Shown here one piece after another: positions 11,069 to 23,219 of a DNA stretch of 64,000 bases. Position 1 is the first letter of the stretch. Each line of letters starts with the position of its first letter. The notes below the pieces were generated by a model that saw only the letters and a program-made list of their open reading frames with translations, had not been told where the DNA came from and ran no database searches. Origin of the DNA: Margaritifera margaritifera (lineage: Eukaryota; Mollusca; Bivalvia; Unionida; Margaritiferidae). The stretch is from positions 434,001-498,000 of the forward strand of contig JAQPZY010000924.1 of NCBI GenBank assembly GCA_029931535.1. The letters run 5' to 3'. Position numbers and translations under genes: made by a program.

Positions 11069-14000
11069 CTAGAGTCTGTAGTTGTGGAAAACATGTAAAA
11101 ACAAGTGGGGGCTTAAAATTAACTGTACCAAGATGGGCTGTCCTCCGATCCTGAATCTAGTACAACATACAGGGCAACCTGGTGAGATGGACCAGGATAA
11201 ATACCACAGTGTCTAGCACCTCCAAGTACTAGAGAATGAAAACGAGCTCAGCAACCGGGGTGGAGAATATAGATGCTTCGGTGGATCTGAGCAGGAGACA
11301 GGAGTTGGATGCTCAGGGAAGGGCTTCAACGGTAAATAAGAGTCTTAATCGACAGAAACTATGAGTAAAATGGCCTGTGAATTCCTACAAAAAAGCATGG
11401 AGACAGTTTGATGAGGACGTAGAGCAACTATTGGAAGTAACATGGACAGGAAGTGTTGACAGAAAGGTAGAAGCCATGGCCACCTTCATCTACAGAATGG
11501 GAAAAAATCGGTTTGGGGCAGAAGAAATACATAGCCAAAAGAAAACCGTATACTTCGGGAGATTGCAAACATAAGAGCAGAACTGCGGAGGCTGACAAAA
11601 AGGTATCGCAATGCAGTGGATGAAGAGAAAAAGAGACTAAGTGATCTCAGAGATAACCTACATGAAAGGCTGAAGACACTGAGAAGAGCAGAGAACGTCA
11701 GAAAGAACAAAAGAAAGCATATGCAGAAGAGAGCACAATTCACTTCGTCAAAAAGCTGCTAGGAGACAAAATATCGGGGAGACTTGAATGTTCAAAGGAG
11801 GGGGCAGAAGAACACTTGAGAAAAACCCACAGTGATCCAGATAGAGAGAAAGACCTCGGAGATCAGCCCAAACTTATAAACCCAGAAGAACCACCAGTTC
11901 CAACTGACAGTTCAGAACCAAGACCTGAAGAAGTGAATGAGATTATAAAAGATGCATGGTCAGCATCAGCTCCTGGACCAAATGGTGTTCCATACAAGGT
12001 CTACAAATACTGTCCAAGAGTAACCAGAATACTTTGGAAGCTAATAAAGGTCATATGGAGAAGAGGCAAGTTGACAGATAGTTGGCTGCTTGCAGAGGGC
12101 TGCTTTATTCCGAAGGAAGAGAATTCGTCAGGAATCAAACAATTCAGGACAATATCCCTTCTAAACATGGAAGGGAAGATATGCCTAGCCATCCTTGCCT
12201 GGCGTCTGACGAAATACATGCTTAAAAACAATTACATTGATGCTTCAGTTCAGAAAGGTGGAGTTCCAAGAGTACCTGGTTGCCTTGAGCACACAAGTGT
12301 CTTAATTAAGATCATCCAGGATGCCAAGGAAAACAAAGACGATCTGACAGTGTTGTGGTTAGACATCGCCACCGCATATGGCAGCATTTGATATAAGTTG
12401 GTGAACCTGATTCTAGAGAAGTAACATGTACCAGAGAAGTTTAAGGACATGCATCAACACTACCTCGATAACTTCAAAATGCGCTTCACTGTGTCAGACT
12501 ACACAAGAGCATGGCAGAGATTAGAAGTTGGCATCATAACTGGATGTACCATTTCGATAGTACTATTTTCAGCTTCAACGAATCTCCTTTGTGAAGTCAG
12601 CAGAGAAGATGAGCCGAGGACCAATTATGTAATCTGGAGTTTGGCAACCTCCTACAAGGATCTTCATGGATGATATGACAATTACATCCAAGTCAGTACT
12701 AGAAGGTTGATGGATGTCAGAACATCTTGGAGACCTGTTCAACTGGGCCAGGATGAAGTTGAAGTCATCTAAGTCAACACGTCTGATCCTGAAGAAAGGG
12801 AAGGTGCAAGATAAATACAGGTTCAAAATAGGAGAAGAAGTGATACCAACACTGAGTGAGCAATCAGTTAAGAGCCTCAGCAAGTGGTTTAAGGACTCCA
12901 TGAATGACAGTGAGAGTGTGGCAGACATGAAGCGACAAGCAAAAGACTGGATGGAATCCATAGACAAGAGTGGGCTACGTGGGAAGCAATAGGCCTGGTG
13001 TTACCAGCATGGTATTCTACCAAGAATCCTTTGGCCACTTCTAATATACCAAGTCCCATTGACGGCCGTAGAAGCAGTTGAGAGAATGTTCAATACATAT
13101 CTGCGACGATGGATGGGAGTGCCAAGGAGCTTTAGTAGTATCGGCTTGTACAGTATCGGCAGCAAGCTTCAGTTACCACTATCATCAGTGACAGAGGAGT
13201 TCAAGGTGATCAAGACCATGCATGTAATGATGTTGAAAGACAGTGCAGATAAGAAGGTGAGAGAAGCAGCAATGGAGGTACGGACAGGTAGAACGCGGGT
13301 AGCAGCAAAGATAGTTGAAGAGGCAGAATCCAGACTGAGACATAGTGACATGGTTGGTGCAGTAGCAACAGGAAGGTTGGGGCTGGGAAGTCTGAAAAGA
13401 CCTACATGGCAAGCAGTAAGCACAAAAGAGAAGCCTACCATGGTCCAGAATGACGTACGCCTTGCTGAAGATGAAGACTGGCAGTCTAAAGCTGTCGGCA
13501 TGAGGAAGCCGTGAGGTGCAGGAAACTGTCTTGGAGCGACATCTGGAGAGCTGATACCCAGAAAATCAGTTACCTCTTACGCTCAGTGTATGATGTTCTT
13601 CCTACACCAACAAACCTCAAGACATGGGGACTAACTGATGATCCAAACTGTAAACTTTGTGGGAGACTTGCAAATTTAGAGCACGTGCTGTTATCCTGCA
13701 TTGTAGCTCTGACAGAGGGTTGTCATCGTTGACGCCATGACCAAGTGCTTGCTGAGATTGCTGCCAGTATGGATATAGCCAGGAGAAAGAAACACTAAAT
13801 GAAAAGTGGTCCCAACCTCATCAGCTTTGTGAGAAGCGGCGAGACACAAAGGCAAAAGACTGAAGCAAGAGGCATCTTGACAACAGCACAGGATTTGAGA
13901 AATGCAGGCCGATGTAACAGGACAGTTGAAGTTCCCAAGGGACATCTGTAACACTAACTTCAGACCTGATATTGTACTGTGGTCAGGAGCTACAAAGCGG

Positions 14001-14265
14001 GCGATTTTGCTGGAACTGACAGTGCCATTGGAAGCTAGAATGGAGGAGGCCCATGAGAGGAAATTGGCCAAGTATCAGCCGCTCATCCATGAGTGCCATC
14101 AGAATGGATGAGGCCTGGAATCTAGAGGTGGAAATATGATATCGTGGCTTTGCAGCACAGACCTTTTGGCGTGCTTTGGGAGTCATCGGGATTACAGGAC
14201 CTAGCCGCATGAATTTAGTCACCAAGGCTGGCAAACAGGCCGAGGAAGATTCACATTGGATTTGG
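11069..14265 (+). pseudogene. RLE-type LINE polyprotein, frameshifted
   Basis: A single ancestral reading frame is now spread over three frames. The N-terminal finger VCSCGKHVKTSGGLK is cut by a one-base loss before the NCTKMGC half. The linker domain begins QFDEDVEQLLE (about 11400). RT blocks: SAPGPNGVPYKVYK near 11965, FRTISLLNMEGKI near 12145, VQKGGVPRVPGCLEHTS near 12250, then LWLDIATAYGSI ending in a stop at 12391. A one-base insertion after NLL (about 12589) shifts the frame, yet FMDD downstream is intact. GVPRSFSSIGLY and the knuckle C-K-L-C...H-x4-C follow, then RPDIVLW and LELTVPLEARMEEA of the nuclease. Length and order fit a complete protein of roughly 1,000 residues before decay. 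Confidence 0.85.
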
Positions 14266-14340
14266 CGGAAGAGAGAGGAGCGATGGAAAAGCTAATCGGT
14301 TCTGGGCTGAGTCTGACCAACTCAGTCGGCGCACCCCTGG

Positions 14341-14371
14341 AGAGCGTTATGGGTCAGCGTCGAAACGCTCT
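14341..14371 (+). promoter_or_regulatory. 3'-end stem-loop of the LINE transcript
   Basis: AGAGCGTT (14341-14348) pairs perfectly with AACGCTCT (14364-14371) around a 15-nt loop. It sits just before the 3'-terminal repeat. In target-primed reverse transcription a 3' RNA structure is often what the RT recognises; that role is inferred here. Confidence 0.5.
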
Positions 14372-14423
14372 TGGAACGGGAATCCCCACCTGATGATGGA
14401 ACCGGTTGCAGTGCAGAGCTGTA

Positions 14424-14426
<3 letters not shown>

Positions 14427-14513
<87 letters not shown>
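14427..14513. repeat. Long (AT)n microsatellite at the LINE 3' end
   Basis: An almost pure AT dinucleotide run of about 85 bp immediately follows the element's gtattcat end. It may be the retrotransposon tail or its insertion target. Confidence 0.95.
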
Positions 14514-14514
<1 letters not shown>

Positions 14515-14581
14515 TATTATTTTAGGTGGGTTATGGGGCGATTCGTTGTCCTCAGACTCACGTAGTGGGCAGATAATAATA

Positions 14582-14609
14582 TAGTGGGCAGATTGGAATC
14601 TGCCCACTA
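14582..14609. repeat. Perfect 13-bp hairpin
   Basis: tagtgggcagatt (14582-14594) and its reverse complement (14597-14609) are separated by only two bases. A further direct copy of gtagtgggcagat lies at 14564. Confidence 0.8.
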
Positions 14610-16390
14610 CCCACGTCATCTTTATCTGCACTATTATCACAGATTTCAATAAAATAATCATTTATAATCTTTCTAGATCTTAAATCTCCTACAAACACTT
14701 ATCTACAATACAAGTGATTGATTTTTTTTTCCTGTTTAATTACGATTTCTAGTGTATTGAATTGAATTGAATTATATTCTTGAGTTACTTCCCATTGAGA
14801 ACTAAAGCTTAACAGGCACCGCGAAAGATTGACCCGGAAGTAATGTTTCATATTGTCTGCCCGTTTTCATGTGAGGTATCTCAACTGCCCAGAATGTAAG
14901 TAGCAGGATGAAAAACCTGCCTATATGTCGCCAACATCCACCATACATATAGTTACCTTGCAATATTTGTTATTATAGAAGAAGTATTCAGCAGTTAGAA
15001 CTCTCAACATAACGCATTTTGAGGGATATCTTTTAAAATATTGTGATAACTGGCCTCTAGCCACGACAGTTTCGTCTTTCACTACTAATTATTTTCTGAA
15101 AAAAGAAAACAATATGTTCACTAGTAGTAAGGGGTGGGTATCGAGGGCACTGGATGGCACTCTGGGGTTAGTAACGGGAATTTAACATTGGGGGCACTCT
15201 GGGGCAGTGGGGGTCAGAAGTATTGGGAGAGGGACACACACACAGAGTGGAAAGGCAATGATGGAAAATTATCTTTTCTTGAAAAATGGGTGGCCCTGAA
15301 AAGGGCTGTTGGAGATTTTTTTGGTTTAACAGAGAAGGTATCTCATGGAGGGTCTTCTTTTTCTGAGACTGTGTCGGACTTCAGTGGGAATAGTTATCTA
15401 CTATCCATTATTAACCTTTATCCTGACTCGTGGACTATTTTGACTTTCTACTGTGAGCATAGTATACCTAAAGTAGCATCACTTGAAAATTCTTATACAA
15501 TATCAAAGATAAACATTAATTTCAATACATTGACTTACTAAAAGCTAGTAATGGCTAAAGTTTACTAGCCTGCATACACGCCGTTTCGTACTGATTGACC
15601 TAGTCACGCGAACGTCTTTTAGCTACTGTGAGCAGTGTACACAATGAAATATTGTCAAATGAACGCAGTAATAGTTTTTAAAAACCTATGGTTTGCCTCA
15701 AACAGAGAGAAGGTTACCCTTTCTTTGAGTTTCTGAAGACAAGGGTAAATTCTGTGATAGAAATGTTCATTGGCAAAATTGTTTTCATTCATCAGTTTTT
15801 TAAAAAGTCGTGTTACAATTCTTGTCGAATGATTGCAGTAGCATTTGTTGTATGCCTCCCAAATATTTAAGATATGTTATGTTTTTTTTCTGCACACGCC
15901 TTGCGGCTACAAACAATGTTACAACATTTCCCAAAACCGAAGACGGGAGAACAATAAAAACACGTCTTGTTCGATTGGCAGTCTAAAATGGACTGACTGA
16001 AAATAGGCCATACATTGTTACAGTTTTACTGAACGCATGTTTGGGCTCAAGAATGAGAGTGTAGAATAGGACGGGTTATAGAGTACAGAATTGGATGGGT
16101 CATACTCGAGTCATTCTTACACCGTAAAGATATGTGCTTGTTTTTTTGGTTTCCTTCGGAAAACGGTAGATCTAGAATTTTTTTTTTCGTGACACATTGC
16201 AGTGCCAAAATAGGAACAAAGCTAAGATATCTTGACATGCACAAGAACAATTAAACTCAAGATTTTATATAATCCAACGATTGACCTATGGAAGAAAAAT
16301 CGTTGTACAATTTTTAAGGGGTGCAAGTTTTTGAAAAATTTACAAAACTAACGCCACATTTCACATAATCATTGTGACTACTGCCAACAT
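14610..16390. other. Unique-looking sequence with scattered CpG, no gene recognised
   Basis: CpG seems less depleted here than in the flanks. A consensus ETS core CCGGAAGT lies at 14834-14841 beside a GCGAAAG stretch, so a promoter nearby is possible. I could not find an exon with both splice sites or a protein family. The open frame around 15134-15541 shows no motif and I do not call it. Confidence 0.35.
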
Positions 16391-16722
16391 TTGTGGAGAG
16401 GCATCTTAAAAACGGGAACAGATACCATGATCATTTCAATCGAAATCATTGTATAAGAAACTTAGTGTGTGTTTGTGAAACAGAGAGAATTGACATTACG
16501 AGAGAGAGAGAGAGAGAATATTTTATTCCTACTTTTAAAAATATAACGACACTTATTTGTGGAGAGGTATCTTAAAAACGGGAACAGATACCATGATCAT
16601 TTCAATCGAAATCATTGTATAAGAAACTTGGAGTGTGTTTGTGAAACAGAGAGAATTGACATTACGACGGAGAGAGAGAAAAGAGAATATTTTATTCCTA
16701 CTTTTAAAAATATCACGACACT
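16391..16722. repeat. 166-bp tandem duplication carrying a (GA)n run
   Basis: The block starting ttgtggagaggcatcttaaa at 16391 restarts at 16557. The copies are almost identical except in the internal GA run and a few substitutions. The matching short open frames in both copies are a consequence. Confidence 0.9.
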
Positions 16723-17843
16723 TACGTTTTTTATGGTATATTTTCCTTAAGAAATTTCAAAAACACACATTCCATTAAAAAAATCACATCGATAGGGAAA
16801 AAAATCCTCTTTTTTTCGGTAAAATATCACAAGATTGCATTGGAGACATAGTCTACTAAAATCCTTCTTTTGAAAACGGAGATGTAAAATTCTTACAAAA
16901 ATATTACATCCAAACGTTCCGTGATGTATTTTGACTTAAGGCTGATACAATTTCCATTGATCCCAAATTATATGATGGGTTGTGCGTTAGCTTTTATTTT
17001 GTAAAGAGACTAACGGTCAGGCACAGAAAAAAATACGCCTATTCTTCTCACTGTGTCAATAGCAACTGAGGGCGATTCAAAGCGAACGCGGTAAGAAAAT
17101 ATTTGTAGCCAATGAAATTACTTATATTGCGTGACGAAGTATTTTGTTATAGATTCCAGGCAGGCAGTGTGGCAAAATAATGCCTATGGCCTGGTTTTTG
17201 ACGATTGCGGTGCAGACAGACTAGAGGGAATTTGCAATCATGTTAAGAATTCGTGTCCTATAACATTTTTTCTCGCCACGCTAAATACTGAACTGTAACA
17301 TTATTGGCTCGGGTTTTGAAACTGAAAAAAATGTTGTCACTGAGTCATTTTGACACACACACACACATAGGGAGAGAGAGAGAGGGCTACACTATTTAGG
17401 GGTCGTTTTTTTTCAAACTAGTGAATTTGGAGACTTGTATGAAGTTACGATTTCTGGTACAGTTACAAGTTTGTGTGTTTGGAAAAATGGCAAACATCGG
17501 ATAGACATTTGTGTCGTGACACATGTAAAGTTGAGAGTCTGTGCTAGTTTCAAAAACCACAAATCAATAGCTGCATCTTCAAAGAATCAACATAGAACGA
17601 ACTCCGACAACAGCAATAACAACTTTATTACCAAACCAAACTAACTCTCAAATGCAAGCAAGATAACAAACACATCACTCCTTGATCTCATGCTACAACC
17701 ATTCCTAACCTGATATAGAACAACACCGAAATTCCGATATAGCTTTCAATCACGTCCGCTCAAAAACTGATTTCAATCCTACATCAAGCACTAAGCTACA
17801 GACAGAGCATTCCACCCAAATTATCCCTAAATATCAACACTTA
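16723..17843. other. Non-coding stretch with scattered CpG and CA/GA runs
   Basis: No gene recognised. A (CA)n then (GA)n tract lies at about 17353-17385. CpG dinucleotides are fairly frequent between 16980 and 17290, including a gcgaacgcggtaag phrase near 17080 that resembles a splice donor; no coding sequence could be tied to it. Confidence 0.4.
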
Positions 17844-19130
17844 TAATAATAATAATACTTTATTTATAGAAGGCAACTCAATTAGTATAATACTACTCTC
17901 TTGAGGTCTTTTGTTTAAAATTTGGAAATATTATATACAATATTTAAAACATAACATAAAGTGTCTGTGTATTATGACAATAATCAGATGTTGTTAAACA
18001 TGTAAGAAAAATTGAAATTTTCTTTAAACAACTTTAGATTATCACTTTTTTGATGTTTTGGAGAATACTGTTCCATATGAAAGCATGTGAATACTGCAGA
18101 GACTTGTTGACTGTCTCTAACTTTGGCTTGGGAAGTTGAAGATTCCCATCACAAACAGATCTTAATCCATATTCTGATGAGTTTGCTACAAATAATTCCT
18201 GAAGATATTTTGGAGCAATTCCTTGAAGAGACTTGTACACTAAAATGCTTTTTTGGTAATCAATCCTTACAGATAAGTCAAATCATTTCAGTTCACAGAA
18301 GAGAGGCTTGCTTGGTCATCCAATGGTTTTCCAAGTATAATTCATGCTGCTTTTTTTTTTTGTAGTTTTGAAAGTCTGTCAATATTATGTTTAGAACAAT
18401 TTCCTCCAATAGTGACACAATAGGTGGAGACAATTTAAGTATTTCAGGTACAATTCTATCTAATCCTGTAGCTTTGTTTACATTTAGGTTTTCCAATGTT
18501 TTGTAAACTTCATGCTCTGTAACATAGTCCAATTGAAATTGTTCTATATTTTGTAGTTTATCATTTAGGTTCTCATTTAGAACAGTAGGATCAAAGTTCT
18601 CACTTTTTCTTTGAAATTCACCAGATATACTACTAAAATACTTGCTGAATGAATCTACAATATCCTGCACAGAAGTCGCTTTATGATCATTATATTTTAT
18701 AATACTGGGAGGAACAGGCGACTTTTTGGAATTTAGTTCATTTAGATATTTCCACACATTACTAGATTTTTTATTTTTCTCAATGGCTTGTTTGTAGTAT
18801 GTCTGTTTGACTATTCCAATCATATCTGTAACTCCATTCCTCCATTTCCTGTAGTTTTCCCCATCTTTGATTTTATGAAATTTGTCTCTGATTTCAGGTG
18901 AAAGCCAGTTTAATTTCATTGCTGTTTTACTTGCTTTGTTTTTAGTGGTGCATGAATATTCATGATTTTCTTGAAGAGATTATAAAACATTTCCACAGCA
19001 ACGTTGCAATTGTTAATATTTTCTAAACAGTGGTTCTTGTCGCAGGTCATTTAGGAATTTTTCTTCATTAAAATCCTTTGAAGTCTCTGTATGTAATTTA
19101 TGATGGCACATATGCCTTAATTCAACATCA
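17844..19130 (-). pseudogene. Internally deleted CR1/Jockey-like LINE with (TAA)n tail
   Basis: The element reads right to left. At 19130-18290 lies the stretch between endonuclease and RT, and the first RT block (NVNKATGLDRIVPEILKLS near 18430-18480). At about 18380 it jumps directly to the post-RT region (YKKKKQHELYLENHWM...), then to MYKSLQGIAPKYLQELF and a WNSI segment ending near 18034. The central RT, including the catalytic box, is missing. The 3' end at 17875-17844 is an ATAAATAAAG signal followed by (TTA)n on the minus strand, the same ending as the elements at 38.0 and 47.6 kb. Confidence 0.85.
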
Positions 19131-19504
19131 GTTACAACAAGAATGAGCTAATAATTCCTGACCTAAGCTTCAAAGACAAGGAAAAAATATTAAATGTGGT
19201 TATGTCATCAACACTTTGCTTGAACTATATACTTTTGGACTGGTAATGATCTGCAAAGAATCAGACATTTTTTGCCACACAAACTAAAAAAAGATGCACC
19301 ACCCATTATACACTAAACTATCATGATACACTAATTATAGTATTTACTAACTTGTCTACCTCTAAAAAAATAAGACTTGGAAACATATATCAACATCGAG
19401 GTAAAATTGATCAAGGAATCAATTGTAAATAGAATTTTGTAGATGGCAGTCTGAAATGTGCAATATTTGCAAAACAATCATTATCCTCACCCCCTCATAC
19501 AAAT
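19131..19504. other. Spacer between two LINE copies, nothing recognised
   Basis: AT-rich sequence without a recognisable reading frame. Confidence 0.5.
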
Positions 19505-20296
19505 GGGTTATTATAATAATAAGATAAGATAAGAATTCCTTATTTCAGACTGCATGGTCCATACATCTAAATTAAAATATACAATAAAATAGAATATAAA
19601 ATATAGAAGTTCATAGGTGTCTTATGTGCAAATATACAAACCCATCTACAACTACAGAATGTGTTTGTCATTGTTAGGAATAAAATCATGTGAGACATTT
19701 CAATAGTAATTTGTTCCATCTATCTATAATCTGAGAACTTAAATGAATATCATAGTTCCACAACGATTTCAAGATACAGTTTTTACTATTTGATATTCGT
19801 GTCATCATTGAAAACACATACTTTCTCATTAATTCTTCAAAACTAAATACATTATAGTTTACAAACATGGTAGAGGCACTATTCCATCTTGGAAGGCTTA
19901 GTAGTAAACGAAGACTATTATTATAGCCAATAACTAGTTTTCTTTTTATACATTCACTAAAGTTTGTCCACAGAGGAGCACAGTACATTGTGCAACAATA
20001 ATATTTGAATAATCTAATCTTGATATTCACAGAACAATTTCTAAATTTACGTAAAAGCATGTTTGTTCTAGTACACAGAAATCTATAATGTCTCATCATA
20101 TCTTCATCATCTGACCAGTTGGATTTTAGCATATGACCCAAATACGTATAACTGTCGACATATGCAAGAGCATGGCCGTTAAGAATTACAGAGGGAGGAG
20201 ATGGTAATTTGACAGCAGTTGACTGAAAAACCATGCAGACCGATTTTTGTGTATTATATATGATATCATTCTCAAATGCGTAATGTTCACATATCT
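19505..20296 (-). pseudogene. 5'-truncated LINE, RT C-terminal portion and 3' end
   Basis: On the minus strand the frame starts near 20290 (ICEHYAFENDIIYN-like) and continues through a CMVFQSTA segment, a VDSYTYLGHMLKSN segment, NMLLRKFRNCS, a W-containing C-terminus, and a stop at 19686. This is the thumb/connection region of a LINE RT family distinct from the neighbour at 17.8 kb. The remaining ORF part is still open over ~180 codons, so the copy is young compared with its neighbours. The 3' end carries an AATAAGGAATTC phrase and a TTATC/TTA tail at 19505-19545. The 5' truncation point meets a (TAA)n run at 20297. Confidence 0.85.
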
Positions 20297-20689
20297 TTAA
20301 TAATAATAATAATAATAATAATACATTTGTTTAGGTAGGATCAGCAAATAACAAGTAGTAATACATTAATACATATAACAATTAAATAACATTGACACAG
20401 TACATTATAACAGCATAATAAACAGTTGTGATACATATTTACATACATACATACAAAGAAAATAGTGTCCACCAAGAATGACCCATAACAGTTTGCAAAA
20501 CTTATTTCCAATGGGGTCCTGAGGGATCAAGATTTTGAGGCAGGGTATATTTTCCAAATTAAAATGATATATTCGACTAAGCTAAGCAATTACAATTAAG
20601 TGAAACAAATTTAAAAGATGATTTCAGAATTAAGAAGTATCAGTAAAAACAATTAATTCTAGTAAAATATCATTGAACTCCGTTCTCTT
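20297..20689 (-). repeat. (TAA)n tract and probable LINE 3' UTR
   Basis: About nine TAA units (20297-20325) followed by AT-rich sequence with acataca repeats. By analogy with other elements here, the (TAA)n could be the 3' tail of a minus-strand LINE whose body was replaced. No coding similarity is seen. Confidence 0.4.
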
Positions 20690-21085
20690 GATTTGCTTTG
20701 TTTTAAAAAGTATGACTTATCAGCGTTTGAAACGACTTAGCCAGAAAGGTCAGATTATTGATGAGGATGTTGAAATAGCAAATACATTCAATTAATTTTT
20801 GTCAGCGTAGGTTCCAGAATTAAGGAACCCATTGTAAACTCCAATCACGATGAACTAAGAAATTTCCATTCATAAAGAATTCCAGCTGACACAAACTTTT
20901 TTAGCTCTGCAATACCAAATGAAAAAGTTTTAAAATTTTTGCAAACTACTGCAACAAAATCAACAATCCTAGATAATATTGGACATCTACTGATGTCTGC
21001 TGCAAACTTAATATCTGATAGCATAGCTTACATATGTAATCTAAACATATCCACCTCATTGTTTCGCCAGATATGGAAATTGTCA
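20690..21085 (+). pseudogene. LINE RT N-terminal fragment in opposite orientation
   Basis: Read on the plus strand: DEDVEIANTFN, then IPADTNFF, then ATKSTILDNIGHLLMSAANL, SDSIAYICNLNIST and QIWKLSKV. This is the linker and first RT blocks of the same LINE family as the 47.6-51.3 kb element, where GLDNIGPHLLRAAANI, DSIAYICNLSIST and RWKLAKVTP occur in the same order. Stops and a frameshift interrupt it. It ends abruptly near 21085, where a minus-strand LINE begins. Confidence 0.75.
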
Positions 21086-21089
21086 AAAG

Positions 21090-22880
21090 TTGTCCATTTC
21101 TTAGATATGATTCAAACCATTCAACAGACATAACTCCTAATCCTACCAATTTATTACAAAATATTTCATGATTCACTGTGTCAAATGCTTTTTCTAAGTC
21201 AAGCATGATCATTCCACTGCAGAAACCTTTTCCCATTTGTACCTTAATATAATAAAAAAAGCTGTATCAAGCATGTATTAGTAGAGTACAATCCCATGAA
21301 ACCTGAATGTAGTTAATAAATTAAGTTATTCTTAGTGAAAAAGTTTTGAAGTTGAACATAAACTGCTCTTTCCAGAATCTTGGGCACAATACTGAGTATA
21401 CTAACAGGCCTGTAATTGTTTGCATCATCTTTACTACTCTTTTGTAAAGAGGACTAACTCTAGCTAATTTCAGTTCATCATGCACAATACCACTTGATGC
21501 AGACAAGTTAACAATGTAAGTAATTGGGATGTGAAAATACTGACATAATCTTTTATAAACTATGCTAGGATGTTGTCAGTCCCTGTATTTTACATGGATT
21601 AAGGTTACTCAATCCTTTGTAAACAAAGTCCTCACTTACAGTTTGAAGTTGGCATGTGTAATTATAAACATTTCTTGCCCTGTAAAACTCTTTAAAAATG
21701 GCTGAATCTGTTGCAAGTGTATTTGAAGGTTGTGGTACTTTCACCAAGAGAATATATGCTACATTAGTTAAGAAGGTATTAAAATGATTTGCAATATCAC
21801 AGTCAGTACAATATTAGCATTATCTTTTGATTTAGAAGTATAACTGAGTGACTTTAACTGTTGCTAGTTTCTTTGGGTTGTTTTTATTCTCTTTAACTTT
21901 TTTACAAAAATAATTAGATATTGCCTCTCTAACATTTCTATACACTTGATTTCTAACTTTGCAAATTTTTTATACACAACATTTACTTTTATCTTTCCTA
22001 TAAATGTTCAAAAGCTGATCTCTATATTTAATTTTTCCAAAATTTCAGTAGATATAATTGGTTCTTTTTTGTTTTAATCTAACTTCTTTAATTGGAGCAA
22101 TCTCATTGAGAATTGGAGCAATCCCATTGAGAACTGTTATAAACACATCTCTAAGTTTGATCCATACTGCGTTAACATCATCAAAGCTAAAGAGATCAGG
22201 CCAATTAATCTGTAACAATTCTGTAATAAACCCGTCTTTACTGTAGCTCTTCATAGTCTGATTTTTACTGCGTTATGTTTTCCGATTTGTCCTTCAACTA
22301 TTTTCCTAGTACAGAAGGTAAGAAAGTGATCACTAATACCTATAGGGATTATCCCTGGTTGACAATTTATTTTCTGGTCTATTACATAAAATATGATCGA
22401 ATAATGTTGAACTCAATCTGTTAACTCTTGTAAAGTCCTTGATAATTTGACTTAATCCTTTAAAATCCTTGATAATTTGACTTAATCCAAACATTTTTAT
22501 TAAATTAACATATGTTTTACATATTGCTGACATTGTATTCAAAAAAACAAATACTGAAGTCACTTAAGAATTGGAGTTCACAGTCTGATCTAATTTTTAT
22601 TAAGGTTTCTTCAAACTAAATCATTCTGCTTTGGAGCTCTATAACAAGTACTGTACCAACAACTGTAAGCTTACATTTGATTAATAATAAGCCAAACCAA
22701 AGAGCTTCTAGGACCTCATGCTGCAAATCTGGTTTAGTAGAAAAGGCTATGTCATTTATTATAAATGTACAAACATCACCACCACACATGTTCCTGTGTT
22801 TTCTAATGACACAGTAGCTTTCAATTCTATTTTGGTCTTAATATTTGGCAAAATTAAGGCTGTGATCTATCACCTTATAT
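21090..22880 (-). pseudogene. CR1/Jockey-like LINE: APE endonuclease and RT, degraded
   Basis: On the minus strand from 22880: endonuclease segments (ESYCVIRKHRNMCGGDVC, EVLEALWFGLL, then TLFDHILCN near 22410), the linker (INWPDLFSFDDVNAVW near 22200), the first RT block (SGIVHDELKLARVSPLYK near 21480) and the second RT block (GMIMLDLEKAFDTVNHEI near 21200), ending with WFESYL near 21110. The YADD block and everything after it are lost at the junction with the inverted fragment. Many stops and frameshifts. A 29-bp internal duplication (ccttgataatttgactt phrase) lies at about 22430-22490. Confidence 0.85.
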
Positions 22881-23219
22881 TAATTTTGACGTAAACTTTA
22901 TCAAGGAATCGATTAGAGAAGGAATATCTGAGATGACGCATTGGAAAATGTGCAATATTAAAAAAAAGCGTCGTCGTCTGTACTTCTTTCCCTCGTCAAA
23001 GTTCATCTTGATCGACAAGTGAAAATATTTGTAAAAATAATTATATGACCAAATTGCTGGTTAAGCTTAAACACAAGATAACGACTGGTATAGATCAAAC
23101 AGACAGTATTAGTAAAGTTCGCACTGTGTCAGTAATGAATAGATAATTGAAGGAATAAATTTGCCACGGTTTGATTACCGAAATAATCTCCATTTTTTAT
23201 ATATGCAGCCATTTTGTTT

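Larger units (their letters stand above)
10716..14431 (+). mobile_element. Near full-length non-LTR retrotransposon with restriction-like endonuclease (R2/NeSL-type), inactive
   Basis: The whole element lies on the plus strand. Domain order is: N-terminal zinc finger (11069-11145), a linker domain, RT with FMDD at 12663-12674, a CCHC-type knuckle (13649-13699), and a C-terminal nuclease region with an RPDIV motif at 13962-13976. This order is that of early-branching LINEs that use a restriction-like endonuclease instead of an APE endonuclease. The first and last ~65 bp (10716-10782 and 14367-14431) are copies of each other. The 3' end carries a stem-loop and passes into a long (AT)n tract. 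Stops and frameshifts show that it is dead. G+C is higher than in the flanks. Confidence 0.85.

Noticed and set aside
14371..14661. Several open frames across the (AT)n tract
   Set aside because: Translation of a dinucleotide repeat in three frames; no gene evidence.
15134..15541. 135-codon plus-strand frame
   Set aside because: No motif, unusual composition, no splice or promoter support linked to it. It could be real but cannot be supported.
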